Assembly: GCA_003225595.1 (NCBI GenBank)
Contig: QIAR01000112.1
Location: 1-11,940 of the forward strand
Source of the DNA: Acidobacteriota bacterium
GTDB lineage: Bacteria > Acidobacteriota > Terriglobia > Terriglobales > Acidobacteriaceae
Length of the DNA stretch: 11,940 nucleotides
Direction of reading: 5' to 3'
Shown here: positions 7,047 to 11,940 of the stretch, piece by piece
Numbering within the stretch: position 1 is the stretch's first letter
Layout: every line of letters starts with the position of its first letter
Notes under the pieces: generated by a model
What the model was told of the DNA's origin: nothing
The model's database searches: none
What the model saw: the letters and a program-made list of their open reading frames with translations, nothing else
Made by a program: the position numbers and the translations under genes

Positions 7047-7085
7047 ATTATAGCACAGCGGTTTTCGGCGACATTAGCGACATTA
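7047..7085 (-). promoter_or_regulatory. extended -10 promoter with 9-bp direct repeats
   Basis: On the reverse strand a perfect TATAAT (7047-7052) is preceded by TGC, giving the extended -10 form TGnTATAAT. No good -35 hexamer exists at 17 or 18 bases. Instead, two exact tandem copies of TAATGTCGC (reverse strand; 7068-7076 and 7077-7085) cover the -35 position. This looks like an activator-dependent promoter. The start near 7040 gives a leader of about 114 bases before ATG 6926. Confidence 0.6.
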
Positions 7086-7254
7086 CTGATACGAATCACT
7101 GCCGCTCCCCTGCATATTACACCTTCTCCGCAATCGCTGGTCATTGGTCGTGGTAGGGGTCGTGGGCAGGGCATCCGCTTCCGGCTTCGGGCTTCCAGCG
7201 GAAGGTCGCGGTTCAAATGGCAGCAGGAATAGGCATTGGAAAGTTTCAAACGAG

Positions 7255-7282
7255 CACTGAGAACTGACCACTGATAACTGGG
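7255..7282. repeat. degenerate 7-bp tandem repeat, four copies
   Basis: Four consecutive heptamers CACTGAG, AACTGAC, CACTGAT and AACTGGG follow the pattern (A/C)ACTGNN. They end three bases before the transglycosylase stop codon. I recall similar low-complexity heptamer tracts between genes in Acidobacteriota genomes, not checked here. Function unknown. Confidence 0.55.
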
Positions 7283-7285
7283 GCC

Positions 7286-9232
7286 CTACTGCACTTCCCT
7301 GATGAGCAGGACCATCCCCGGGCGGAGGATCGCAAGGTTCCGGTTGTCGCGTTTGAGGGCCGCGACCGTGGTGTTGTAGGAGCTGGCAATGGAATTTAAG
7401 GTTTCTCCCTGCTTCACTTTATGGCGGACCACGCTATTTTCGGTCGCCTGCAAGCCTTTCTTATTCTTAGACTTACTCGTCTTCCTTGAGCTTGGGGCCA
7501 CTTGGCTTTCGAGAGCATTTGGCGTGACCGGCAGGTGGACATAAACCACGCGACGCCCGCGCAGGCTGCCTCCTTTGATATGGTTCCAACGACGCACCAT
7601 CATCGGCGGAACGCCGAAGTTTTCGGCCACGGTCTGGACCGTATCGCCTTTGCGGACCTTGTAGCGGGTGGCGTGACGCGAGTAGGCCACAACATCTCCG
7701 CCGAGAGGGTACTTGCCGGGGACAATGGGAATAACCAGCTTACTGTCCTGATCGAGTTCTTGTCCGTCGAGATTATTAGCTTCGGCGATCGTCTTGGAAC
7801 TGGTGCGGTATCTGCGGGCGATTGAAGCCAGGGTATCTCCGGGGGCAACCTTGTGATACCGCCACCAGACCCGCATATCGGGCGGAATGGCAGCTATCGC
7901 GGTCAGGAACTTGTCTTTGGTGCCAATGGGCAGGTGGAGCTCGAATTCCTGATTCTTGGGCGTGGTCAAGCGCAGAAGACTGGGGTTCAGATCCTGCAAG
8001 TCGGCGGCTAAAGCGTCCACACACTCGGCAACCAAGCGTAGGTCCACCGGATAATTGATCCTTGCCGTATCATAAGGGACTGGCTTCTCCCGGACCACCT
8101 CATCGAGCCCATACTGCTCAGGATTCTTGGCCATGATAGTCACGGCGAGAATAATCGGCACATAATTGCGCGTTTCTTTGGGCAGAACGTTGCGCCGGTA
8201 GAGTTCCCAGAAGTCGACGTATCCAGTGCGCTTGACGGCACTCTGCACTGTGCCCGGGCCAGAGTTGTAGGCTGCCATGGCCAGGTACCAATCACCAAAT
8301 TCGTTGTAGAGATCTTTCAGGTGCCGGGCAGCGGCTCGGGTGGCCTTCTCTGGATCTTGGCGTTCGTCTACCCACCAGTTGCGCTCCAATCCATAACCTT
8401 TTGCGCGGCTCGACATGAACTGCCAGATGCCGCGCGCCCCGGCACGAGACAACGCGAGCGGATGAAAACCTGATTCGGCTTGCGCCAGATAAATGAGGTC
8501 TTGCGGGACACCTTCTTTTTTCAGAACCCGCTGGATCATGTCCTGGTAGCGGCCGGCGCGAGCTAGCGCATGCTCCAGGGTGCCACGGCCTCGGCTGGAG
8601 AAATAATTGATATAGCCCGCGACCTGGTCGGTCATCATCAGCGGCAGGTCAGAGTGCGTGGACTTGATCTCGGCTTCCGCTTTAGCCTTTATATTGGGGT
8701 CAACCGGGAAAGTGACCTCGTTCGCTTCGTCGATGGGCGCTGGCTCAGGTTTCTGCTCGGTAAAACCGTCGCCTTCCTGCAAAGCCATCAGTTCCGGGCC
8801 ATTCACGCCCTCGAGGATGCGGTCGAATTCATGCTGTAGGCGCTCGTCCGAGTGGATGTCCAGATTGCTGCCCAGAAGCAAGTTGAAAGCGCGGTCGAAA
8901 TTCTGCTTGGCAGCCTCGAGATGCCCGGCTTGGTAGTTGTCCTGTCCCGCCTCGTATTCCTTTTCTACCTGCGCGATGAGGTCTGCCACGGCGTCGGCCC
9001 TGACCTCAGACTCGCCTTCGGACTGGGATGATTGCGGTTCAGTCTGTGCCGGTTGCGCAGCCCCCTGAGTCTTGGGCGCAGACGCACCGGGCGAGGCCGC
9101 ACTCGTCAGGGCCGGCGGAGCAGTTTGTGCTGGGCGCAATAACGGCTTTTGTTTCTGCGCGGTTTGGCAAGAGGTAGTCGCCAGAACCACGAAAAGGGGC
9201 GCGATTAAAGCATAGAGTTTCAGAAGTCTCAT
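7286..9232 (-). CDS. MltD-like lytic transglycosylase with three LysM domains
   Basis: 648 residues. The N-terminus (LLKLYALIAPLFVVLATTSC) is an export signal ending in an imperfect lipobox (TTSC, Cys22), so the enzyme is probably a lipoprotein in the periplasm. Residues 25-75 are a Gln/Ala/Pro-rich linker, and 80-120 look like a TPR-type helical pair. The transglycosylase domain spans about 205-380: catalytic Glu253 in LAQAESGFHPLA, then ARGIWQFM (266-273) and MAAYNSGPG (319-327). Three LysM peptidoglycan-binding domains follow: about 459-502 (KVAPGDTLASIARRY), 523-567 (YKVRKGDTVQTVAENFG) and 603-646 (RHKVKQGETLNSIASSY). It cleaves the MurNAc-GlcNAc bond of peptidoglycan with formation of 1,6-anhydro-MurNAc. 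The domain order matches MltD, but this protein is longer at the N-terminus. The gene stands alone between heptamer repeats and a complex upstream region. Confidence 0.92.
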   Translation of the reverse strand: MRLLKLYALIAPLFVVLATTSCQTAQKQKPLLRPAQTAPPALTSAASPGASAPKTQGAAQPAQTEPQSSQSEGESEVRADAVADLIAQVEKEYEAGQDNYQAGHLEAAKQNFDRAFNLLLGSNLDIHSDERLQHEFDRILEGVNGPELMALQEGDGFTEQKPEPAPIDEANEVTFPVDPNIKAKAEAEIKSTHSDLPLMMTDQVAGYINYFSSRGRGTLEHALARAGRYQDMIQRVLKKEGVPQDLIYLAQAESGFHPLALSRAGARGIWQFMSSRAKGYGLERNWWVDERQDPEKATRAAARHLKDLYNEFGDWYLAMAAYNSGPGTVQSAVKRTGYVDFWELYRRNVLPKETRNYVPIILAVTIMAKNPEQYGLDEVVREKPVPYDTARINYPVDLRLVAECVDALAADLQDLNPSLLRLTTPKNQEFELHLPIGTKDKFLTAIAAIPPDMRVWWRYHKVAPGDTLASIARRYRTSSKTIAEANNLDGQELDQDSKLVIPIVPGKYPLGGDVVAYSRHATRYKVRKGDTVQTVAENFGVPPMMVRRWNHIKGGSLRGRRVVYVHLPVTPNALESQVAPSSRKTSKSKNKKGLQATENSVVRHKVKQGETLNSIASSYNTTVAALKRDNRNLAILRPGMVLLIREVQ

Positions 9233-9237
9233 AGTTC

Positions 9238-9266
9238 TCTATGGGTTACCGACGCCTAACCCTAGA
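9238..9266 (-). promoter_or_regulatory. hairpin over the ribosome binding site of the transglycosylase gene
   Basis: On the reverse strand TCTA-GGGTTA (9257-9266) pairs with TAACCC-a-TAGA (9238-9248), a 10-bp stem with one bulged base and an 8-base loop. It ends only five bases before ATG 9232. The weak ribosome binding site AGAGAA begins inside its 3' arm. Such placement could limit translation initiation. Confidence 0.45.
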
Positions 9267-9360
9267 TTCAACACCGAGCCGTAGCGAATGGTACTACCCG
9301 TCGATTCCGGGGGTCAATCGGCAAGAGGCTGTCCCTCATTACTTTAGGAACAGGCGCCGG

Positions 9361-9389
9361 ATATTACCCGCGCTCTCCGCTGATTGCAA
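9361..9389 (-). promoter_or_regulatory. candidate promoter for the transglycosylase gene
   Basis: On the reverse strand TTGCAA (9384-9389) and TAATAT (9361-9366), each a four-of-six match, are spaced 17 bases apart. Transcription from near 9354 would give a leader of about 120 bases that includes the hairpin at the ribosome binding site. It overlaps the candidate rightward small RNA, so at most one reading may be right. Confidence 0.35.
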
Positions 9390-9418
9390 GTCCTTTAGAG
9401 TCTGCGCAGAGGGTAGTC

Positions 9419-9438
9419 GAAGCGGGGGCTTCTTTTTT
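9419..9438 (+). terminator. orphan rightward intrinsic terminator
   Basis: GAAGC (9419-9423), loop GGGG, GCTTC (9428-9432), then six Ts (9433-9438). A compact textbook terminator on the forward strand. The genes on both sides are on the reverse strand, so it serves none of them; this argues for a rightward transcript between 9233 and 9419. Confidence 0.6.
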
Positions 9439-9462
9439 GCGAAAATTGATTAAGGCCGGAAA

Positions 9463-10152
9463 CTATGAAGCTTGAACGTCTTCTTCGGCGCGCTGCAGCC
9501 ATTCCGACAATATGGAAAGCGAACTGTCGCTCATCCCCATGAACCTGATACCGCAATTGCCTTCGGGGTCAGCCCATGCGATTTCCCCGCGGGCTTGGAT
9601 AGAGATGGCACAACTGGGCAAGCAACATCGCAGGTGCACGACATCGTCACCTTCGATGGGTTCAGAAACCCTGATGCCTAGGCCGCCAAGACTGACGTTG
9701 TAAGCCTGAGCGCGGCGGTCCAGCACTTGGCCGAAGCTGAGGAATACCGGAATACTAACGCTGAAACGCCGATTGGCCCGCTGGGTTCCCACCATATTCT
9801 TGCAAGCTCTTTGCAATTCAGATTCTGCTCGCTCGGGCGTGATGGGCTTGCATGCAACCAGGTTTGCACCTAAATCGATGGCATCCGCGGCGTGCGTACC
9901 GCCGTTAGTTATTGCCAGTAAAACCGAGCATCTATTGGGAAGGGAGGTACGAGTGGAACGGAGCAACGATGCTCCACCGTAAACATCATCGCAGTCAATG
10001 AGCACCACGTCGAATCGCGTTTGCTCGACAGCTAACAGGGCTGACTTACTATCTCTGCTGACCTCAAGCTCGGCGCCGACACCTCGAACCGCGTCTTGAA
10101 AGGCGGCTTCGACAAATTCGTCATGTGATACGAGCAAGGCACGCAAGGCCAT
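9463..10152 (-). CDS. receiver-like plus PilZ domain protein
   Basis: 229 residues. Residues 3-118 follow the response-regulator receiver fold: phospho-acceptor candidate Asp53 (FDVVLID), Thr82 (LLAIT) and Lys102-Pro103 (ACKPIT). The acidic pair that normally holds magnesium after strand one is replaced by Ser9-His10 (LLVSHDE), so phosphorylation may be weak or lost. Residues 125-222 form a PilZ domain with both c-di-GMP binding motifs intact: RANRR (R125xxxR129) and NVSLGG (N152xSxxG157). PilZ domains bind cyclic di-GMP and relay it to partner proteins. There is no DNA-binding or membrane segment, so it likely acts by protein contact in the cytoplasm, for example on motility, polysaccharide export or adhesion; the target is not evident. 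No cyclase or sensor kinase gene lies nearby. The ATG at 10152 has no clear ribosome binding site. Confidence 0.85.
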   Translation of the reverse strand: MALRALLVSHDEFVEAAFQDAVRGVGAELEVSRDSKSALLAVEQTRFDVVLIDCDDVYGGASLLRSTRTSLPNRCSVLLAITNGGTHAADAIDLGANLVACKPITPERAESELQRACKNMVGTQRANRRFSVSIPVFLSFGQVLDRRAQAYNVSLGGLGIRVSEPIEGDDVVHLRCCLPSCAISIQARGEIAWADPEGNCGIRFMGMSDSSLSILSEWLQRAEEDVQAS

Positions 10153-10169
10153 AATTTTGGGCTCGGGCC

Positions 10170-10198
10170 AGTATCCTAAATTTAGCCACTTTGCTCAA
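10170..10198 (-). promoter_or_regulatory. candidate promoter for the receiver-PilZ gene
   Basis: On the reverse strand TTGAGC (10193-10198) and GATACT (10170-10175) are spaced by 17 bases; each matches consensus at four of six positions. The predicted start near 10163 leaves a leader of only about 11 bases, which fits the absence of a ribosome binding site. Confidence 0.45.
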
Positions 10199-10242
10199 TT
10201 TACGAACGTAATGCCGAAAGTGACTGGAGTGTAAGCTCCGTG

Positions 10243-10255
10243 TCGGAAATTCCGA
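10243..10255. repeat. 13-bp palindrome TCGGAA-A-TTCCGA
   Basis: A perfect dyad with a single central base lies between the arsR stop and the receiver-PilZ promoter. The one-base centre cannot be an RNA loop without opening pairs, and no T-run follows, so a protein-binding site is likelier than a terminator. Its position about 45 bases upstream of the -35 of the PilZ gene would suit an activator. Confidence 0.4.
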
Positions 10256-10266
10256 GTAAGAAGGAG

Positions 10267-10680
10267 CTAGCTGTTAGCTCTTATAGACTGTTTGTTGGTT
10301 TCCACGGGAACGGGAGCACCGATAAGCTGCACCAAACTCCTCGGCCCACAGCAAGCCTTATTTAACCGCTGGAAATCGTGTTGCAGTTCTTTGTCCCGTC
10401 TCAGCGCGTCAATTGTGGTCTTGAGTATGGAAGCCGCGTGCAAATCGGGGGGAATCCGGAGTCTGTAGTGCATCCACTTGCCATCCCGGCGTGTCGCAAC
10501 CATGCCCGCCCGACGTAGATAAGCTAAATGCCGGGAGATTTTGGGCTGTGGCGCATCGATCACTTCCACGAAATAGCAAACACAAATTTCTTGCTCTGCC
10601 ATCAGGTTGATGAGTCTGAGGCGAGTCGGGTCAGCCAGAGCACGGAACAACCGTTCCAGCGGGTACTTGTGTGCCTTCAT
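10267..10680 (-). CDS. arsR: ArsR-family As(III)-responsive repressor
   Basis: 137 residues from ATG 10680 (MKAHKYPLERLFRALADPTR). The winged-helix core contains RALADPTRLRLINLM (13-27), the metal box EICVC with Cys33 and Cys35 (family form ELCVC), the recognition helix PQPKISRHLAYLRRAGMV (44-61), and the wing RRDGKWMHYRL (64-74). A Cys110-Cys111 pair could give a third arsenic ligand. ArsR dimers sit on the operator and leave when As(III) binds. It diverges from arsM-arsC across about 100 bases, the usual arrangement for autoregulation plus control of resistance genes. The start is debatable: ATG 10704 adds eight residues and has a weak AAGG, and ATG 10794 would run into arsM. TAATAT lies so close to ATG 10680 that a leaderless mRNA is possible. 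Confidence 0.88.
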   Translation of the reverse strand: MKAHKYPLERLFRALADPTRLRLINLMAEQEICVCYFVEVIDAPQPKISRHLAYLRRAGMVATRRDGKWMHYRLRIPPDLHAASILKTTIDALRRDKELQHDFQRLNKACCGPRSLVQLIGAPVPVETNKQSIRANS

Positions 10681-10699
10681 ATCTTGAATATTAACAGAA

Positions 10700-10739
10700 C
10701 ACATGCGCCTTGACAGATGTGATTTGCGAAGCGTAATCT
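10700..10739 (+). promoter_or_regulatory. arsM-arsC promoter with operator-like dyad
   Basis: A perfect TTGACA (10710-10715) with TAATCT (10734-10739) after 18 bases points right, towards arsM, with a start near 10746. CACAT (10700-10704) and ATGTG (10717-10721), 12 bases apart, frame the -35 box, the kind of dyad ArsR dimers use. Binding there would block arsM-arsC and probably arsR as well. Confidence 0.5.
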
Positions 10740-10771
10740 CATCGTATTCGCCTAAGCGTATATCGCTTCGC
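10726..10771. repeat. 8-bp inverted repeat GCGAAGCG / CGCTTCGC
   Basis: A perfect 8-bp inverted repeat: GCGAAGCG (10726-10733) in the promoter spacer and CGCTTCGC (10764-10771) directly before the arsM ribosome binding site. The 30-base centre contains a smaller AAGCG/CGCTT pair. The left arm lies upstream of the predicted transcript, so a two-site operator is likelier than an RNA hairpin. Confidence 0.4.
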
Positions 10772-10782
10772 GGGAGGCTGGT

Positions 10783-11589
10783 ATGGAGAAACAACAGGTA
10801 CTGGAAGTGGTTCGGCAGAAATATGCAGCCATTGCTCGTGGAGAGCAGTCGGGATGCGGATGCGGCTCCAACGATAAAGAAACGCTCGCAGTGGCTGTCG
10901 GTTACTCAAAGGAAGACTTGGCTCTGGCAGGCGATGGCAATCTTGGCCTAGGCTGCGGTAATCCTTTGGCACTGGCCGAAATCAAGCCGGGTATGACCGT
11001 TTTGGACTTGGGCAGTGGCGCGGGATTCGATGCCTTTCTCGCTTGGCGCAGGGTCGGGCCATCCGGACGTGTGATCGGAGTGGACATGACGGACGACATG
11101 GTCAGCCGTGCGCAAGAAAACGCCATGAAGCTTGGGGCTACCAATGTCGAGTTTCGCAAGGGGCACATTGAGAACTTGCCCGTCGATGATAATTCTGTCG
11201 ATTTCATAATCAGCAACTGTGTAATCAACCTCAGCCCAGACAAACCTGCTGTTTTCCGCGAAATTCATCGTGTTCTGAAGCCGGGCGGGAGATTCGCCGT
11301 CGGCGATATCGTCCTCCTAGCAGACCTGCCGGAGCGCATCAAGAACGATGTCAGCGCGTATGTGGGATGCATCGCTGGGGCGAGCCTACTGAATGACTAT
11401 GTCCGCTTTCCTCTTGAAGCTGGTCTGGTCGATTTAGCAATTCCTCAAATCGCCAACGGGGCACAACTTGCGTCAGTGTTGGCACCGGAGGACAAGACCT
11501 CGAAGACAGCCGAATTGCAGCTTGTCGCGGCACACGTGATAGCTTCTATTAAATTGCACGGACGCAAACCGGGCTTGGAACAATCATGA
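10783..11589 (+). CDS. arsM: arsenite S-adenosylmethionine methyltransferase
   Basis: 268 residues. GGGAGG at 10772-10777 lies five bases before ATG 10783. It transfers methyl groups from S-adenosylmethionine to As(III), giving methylated and volatile arsenicals. The class I methyltransferase core is clear: motif I VLDLGSGAGFDAFLA (73-87), acidic Asp101 after strand two (VIGVDMTDDM), GHIENLPVDDNSVDFIISNC (127-146), and VLKPGGRFAVGDIV (164-177). Conserved arsenic-binding cysteines are present: Cys58 (LGLGCGNP), Cys146 (ISNCVINLS) and Cys196 (YVGCIAGA), plus a CGCG pair (Cys25, Cys27) near the N-terminus. The GCGNP and SNCVINLSPDK blocks separate ArsM from generic UbiE-like enzymes. The length is slightly shorter than long algal forms and typical for bacterial ones. 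It is first in the operon; its stop overlaps the arsC start. Confidence 0.93.
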   Translation: MEKQQVLEVVRQKYAAIARGEQSGCGCGSNDKETLAVAVGYSKEDLALAGDGNLGLGCGNPLALAEIKPGMTVLDLGSGAGFDAFLAWRRVGPSGRVIGVDMTDDMVSRAQENAMKLGATNVEFRKGHIENLPVDDNSVDFIISNCVINLSPDKPAVFREIHRVLKPGGRFAVGDIVLLADLPERIKNDVSAYVGCIAGASLLNDYVRFPLEAGLVDLAIPQIANGAQLASVLAPEDKTSKTAELQLVAAHVIASIKLHGRKPGLEQS

Positions 11590-11940
11590 TCAAGCCAAAG
11601 GTACTCTTTCTCTGCACAGGCAATTCCGCTCGCAGCCAAATGGCTGAGGGTTACCTCAGGCACGTTGCTGGGGACAGATACGAAGTGCTCAGCGGTGGAA
11701 TTGAGCCCAAAGGCTTGAACCCACTGGCGATTGAGGCCATGCGTGAGATTGGCATCGACATCTCGCACCAGAAATCCAAGGACGTGCGGCAAACGCTTGG
11801 TAATCCGGTGCAGTACGTCGTCACGGTATGCGACCATGCGAAGGAGCATTGCCCTGTATTTCCGGGCACCTACAAGTACATGCACTGGAGCTTGGAAGAC
11901 CCGGCAGCAGTGGTGGGCAGCAAGGAAGAGAGGCTGACAG
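11586..11940 (+). CDS. arsC: thioredoxin-type arsenate reductase, 3' end cut by window edge
   Basis: 118 complete codons are visible and the gene runs off the right edge. It is the low-molecular-weight tyrosine-phosphatase-like arsenate reductase. The P-loop CTGNSARS (Cys10 to Ser17, CX5R), the redox relay cysteines Cys82 and Cys89 (VTVCDHAKEHCP) and catalytic Asp105 in LEDPA all fall at the same residue numbers as in the Staphylococcus pI258 enzyme. It reduces arsenate to arsenite through a Cys10-Cys82-Cys89 cascade recycled by thioredoxin. The ATG overlaps the arsM stop in an ATGA (11586-11589), which implies translational coupling. In the pathway it supplies arsenite for ArsM, and probably for an exporter beyond the window. 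Only about 15-30 residues should be missing. Confidence 0.93.
   Translation, partial: MIKPKVLFLCTGNSARSQMAEGYLRHVAGDRYEVLSGGIEPKGLNPLAIEAMREIGIDISHQKSKDVRQTLGNPVQYVVTVCDHAKEHCPVFPGTYKYMHWSLEDPAAVVGSKEERLT

Larger units (their letters stand above)
6927..7285. other. 359-base gap: leader, promoter and heptamer repeats
   Basis: From right to left it holds heptamer repeats beside the transglycosylase stop (7255-7282), a second short heptamer pair TGGTCAT/TGGTCGT (7139-7152), the direct repeats and promoter (7047-7085), and the long leader of the charge-segregated protein gene. Short ORFs here lack ribosome binding sites and look like chance reading frames. Confidence 0.55.
9290..9440 (+). ncRNA. 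candidate small RNA with 6S-like rod fold (unproven)
   Basis: No rightward protein gene precedes the strong rightward terminator at 9419-9438, yet the 130 bases before it fold in a nested way. ACTACCC (9293-9299) pairs with GGGTAGT (9411-9417). After a large asymmetric internal loop, CAATCGGC (9315-9322) pairs with GCTGATTG (9379-9386), AGAG (9324-9327) with CTCT (9373-9376), and CTGT-CCT (9329-9336) with AGG-ACAG (9346-9353). A small hairpin may form on the 3' side of the loop (9386-9405). A closing stem, central bubble and long rod recall 6S RNA. No good rightward promoter was found and no conserved 6S sequence was recognised, so the 5' end is arbitrary. Confidence 0.35.

Noticed and set aside
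9233..9354. c-di-AMP (ydaO) or c-di-GMP (GEMM) riboswitch in the transglycosylase leader
   Set aside because: These riboswitches often precede cell-wall hydrolase genes, so I looked for their conserved blocks by eye. The GGGGA and GGGUGAA-type elements of ydaO and the GEMM core were not found.
9241..9453. Forward 70-codon ORF upstream of the orphan terminator
   Set aside because: No ribosome binding site, no recognisable motif, and the stop lies beyond the terminator T-run. A non-coding transcript explains the terminator better.
10681..10794. Longer ArsR start at 10794
   Set aside because: It would overlap the arsM start and cover the shared promoter region. The extra residues do not resemble ArsR N-termini.
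1..11940. CRISPR arrays, insertion sequences, tRNA or rRNA genes
   Set aside because: No regularly spaced repeats, transposase motifs, terminal inverted repeats or tRNA cloverleaf were seen on reading through.

Overview
The window looks like a chromosomal segment of a soil-type Acidobacteriota bacterium. This rests on style: moderately high GC, an exported DinB-fold protein, an OprP-like porin with an N-terminal coiled coil, short heptamer repeats between genes, and an ArsR of the EICVC type. No ribosomal RNA or other marker gene is present, so the assignment is an inference. No mobile element, CRISPR array, tRNA or rRNA gene was recognised.

Left part (1-5667): a large outer-membrane porin gene runs leftward off the window edge. 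Across a shared control region lie four rightward genes: an exported DinB-fold protein, an exported alpha/beta hydrolase, a YihY/BrkB-type inner-membrane protein, and a plant-type isoaspartyl peptidase/L-asparaginase. Their spacing suggests separate or loosely linked transcription units rather than one tight operon.

Middle (5668-7285): a 71-residue protein of unknown function has a strong ribosome binding site and is followed at once by a segment with nested inverted repeats. Facing it is a leftward gene for a 135-residue charge-segregated protein, with a Glu/Asp-rich first third and a Lys/Ala/Arg/Ser histone-H1-like tail. That gene has an extended -10 promoter, 9-bp direct repeats at the -35 position and an intrinsic terminator.

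Right-centre (7286-10152): a leftward gene encodes an MltD-like lytic transglycosylase with three LysM domains. Upstream of it is a 230-bp intergenic region containing an orphan rightward terminator and a long foldable segment, a candidate small RNA. A leftward receiver-PilZ protein gene follows.

Right edge (10267-11940): an arsenic detoxification locus. A leftward arsR diverges from a rightward arsM-arsC pair that overlaps by four bases (ATGA). ArsM methylates arsenite, the thioredoxin-type ArsC reduces arsenate to arsenite, and ArsR is the expected As(III)-responsive repressor of the shared control region. arsC runs off the window, so further ars genes such as an efflux permease may follow.
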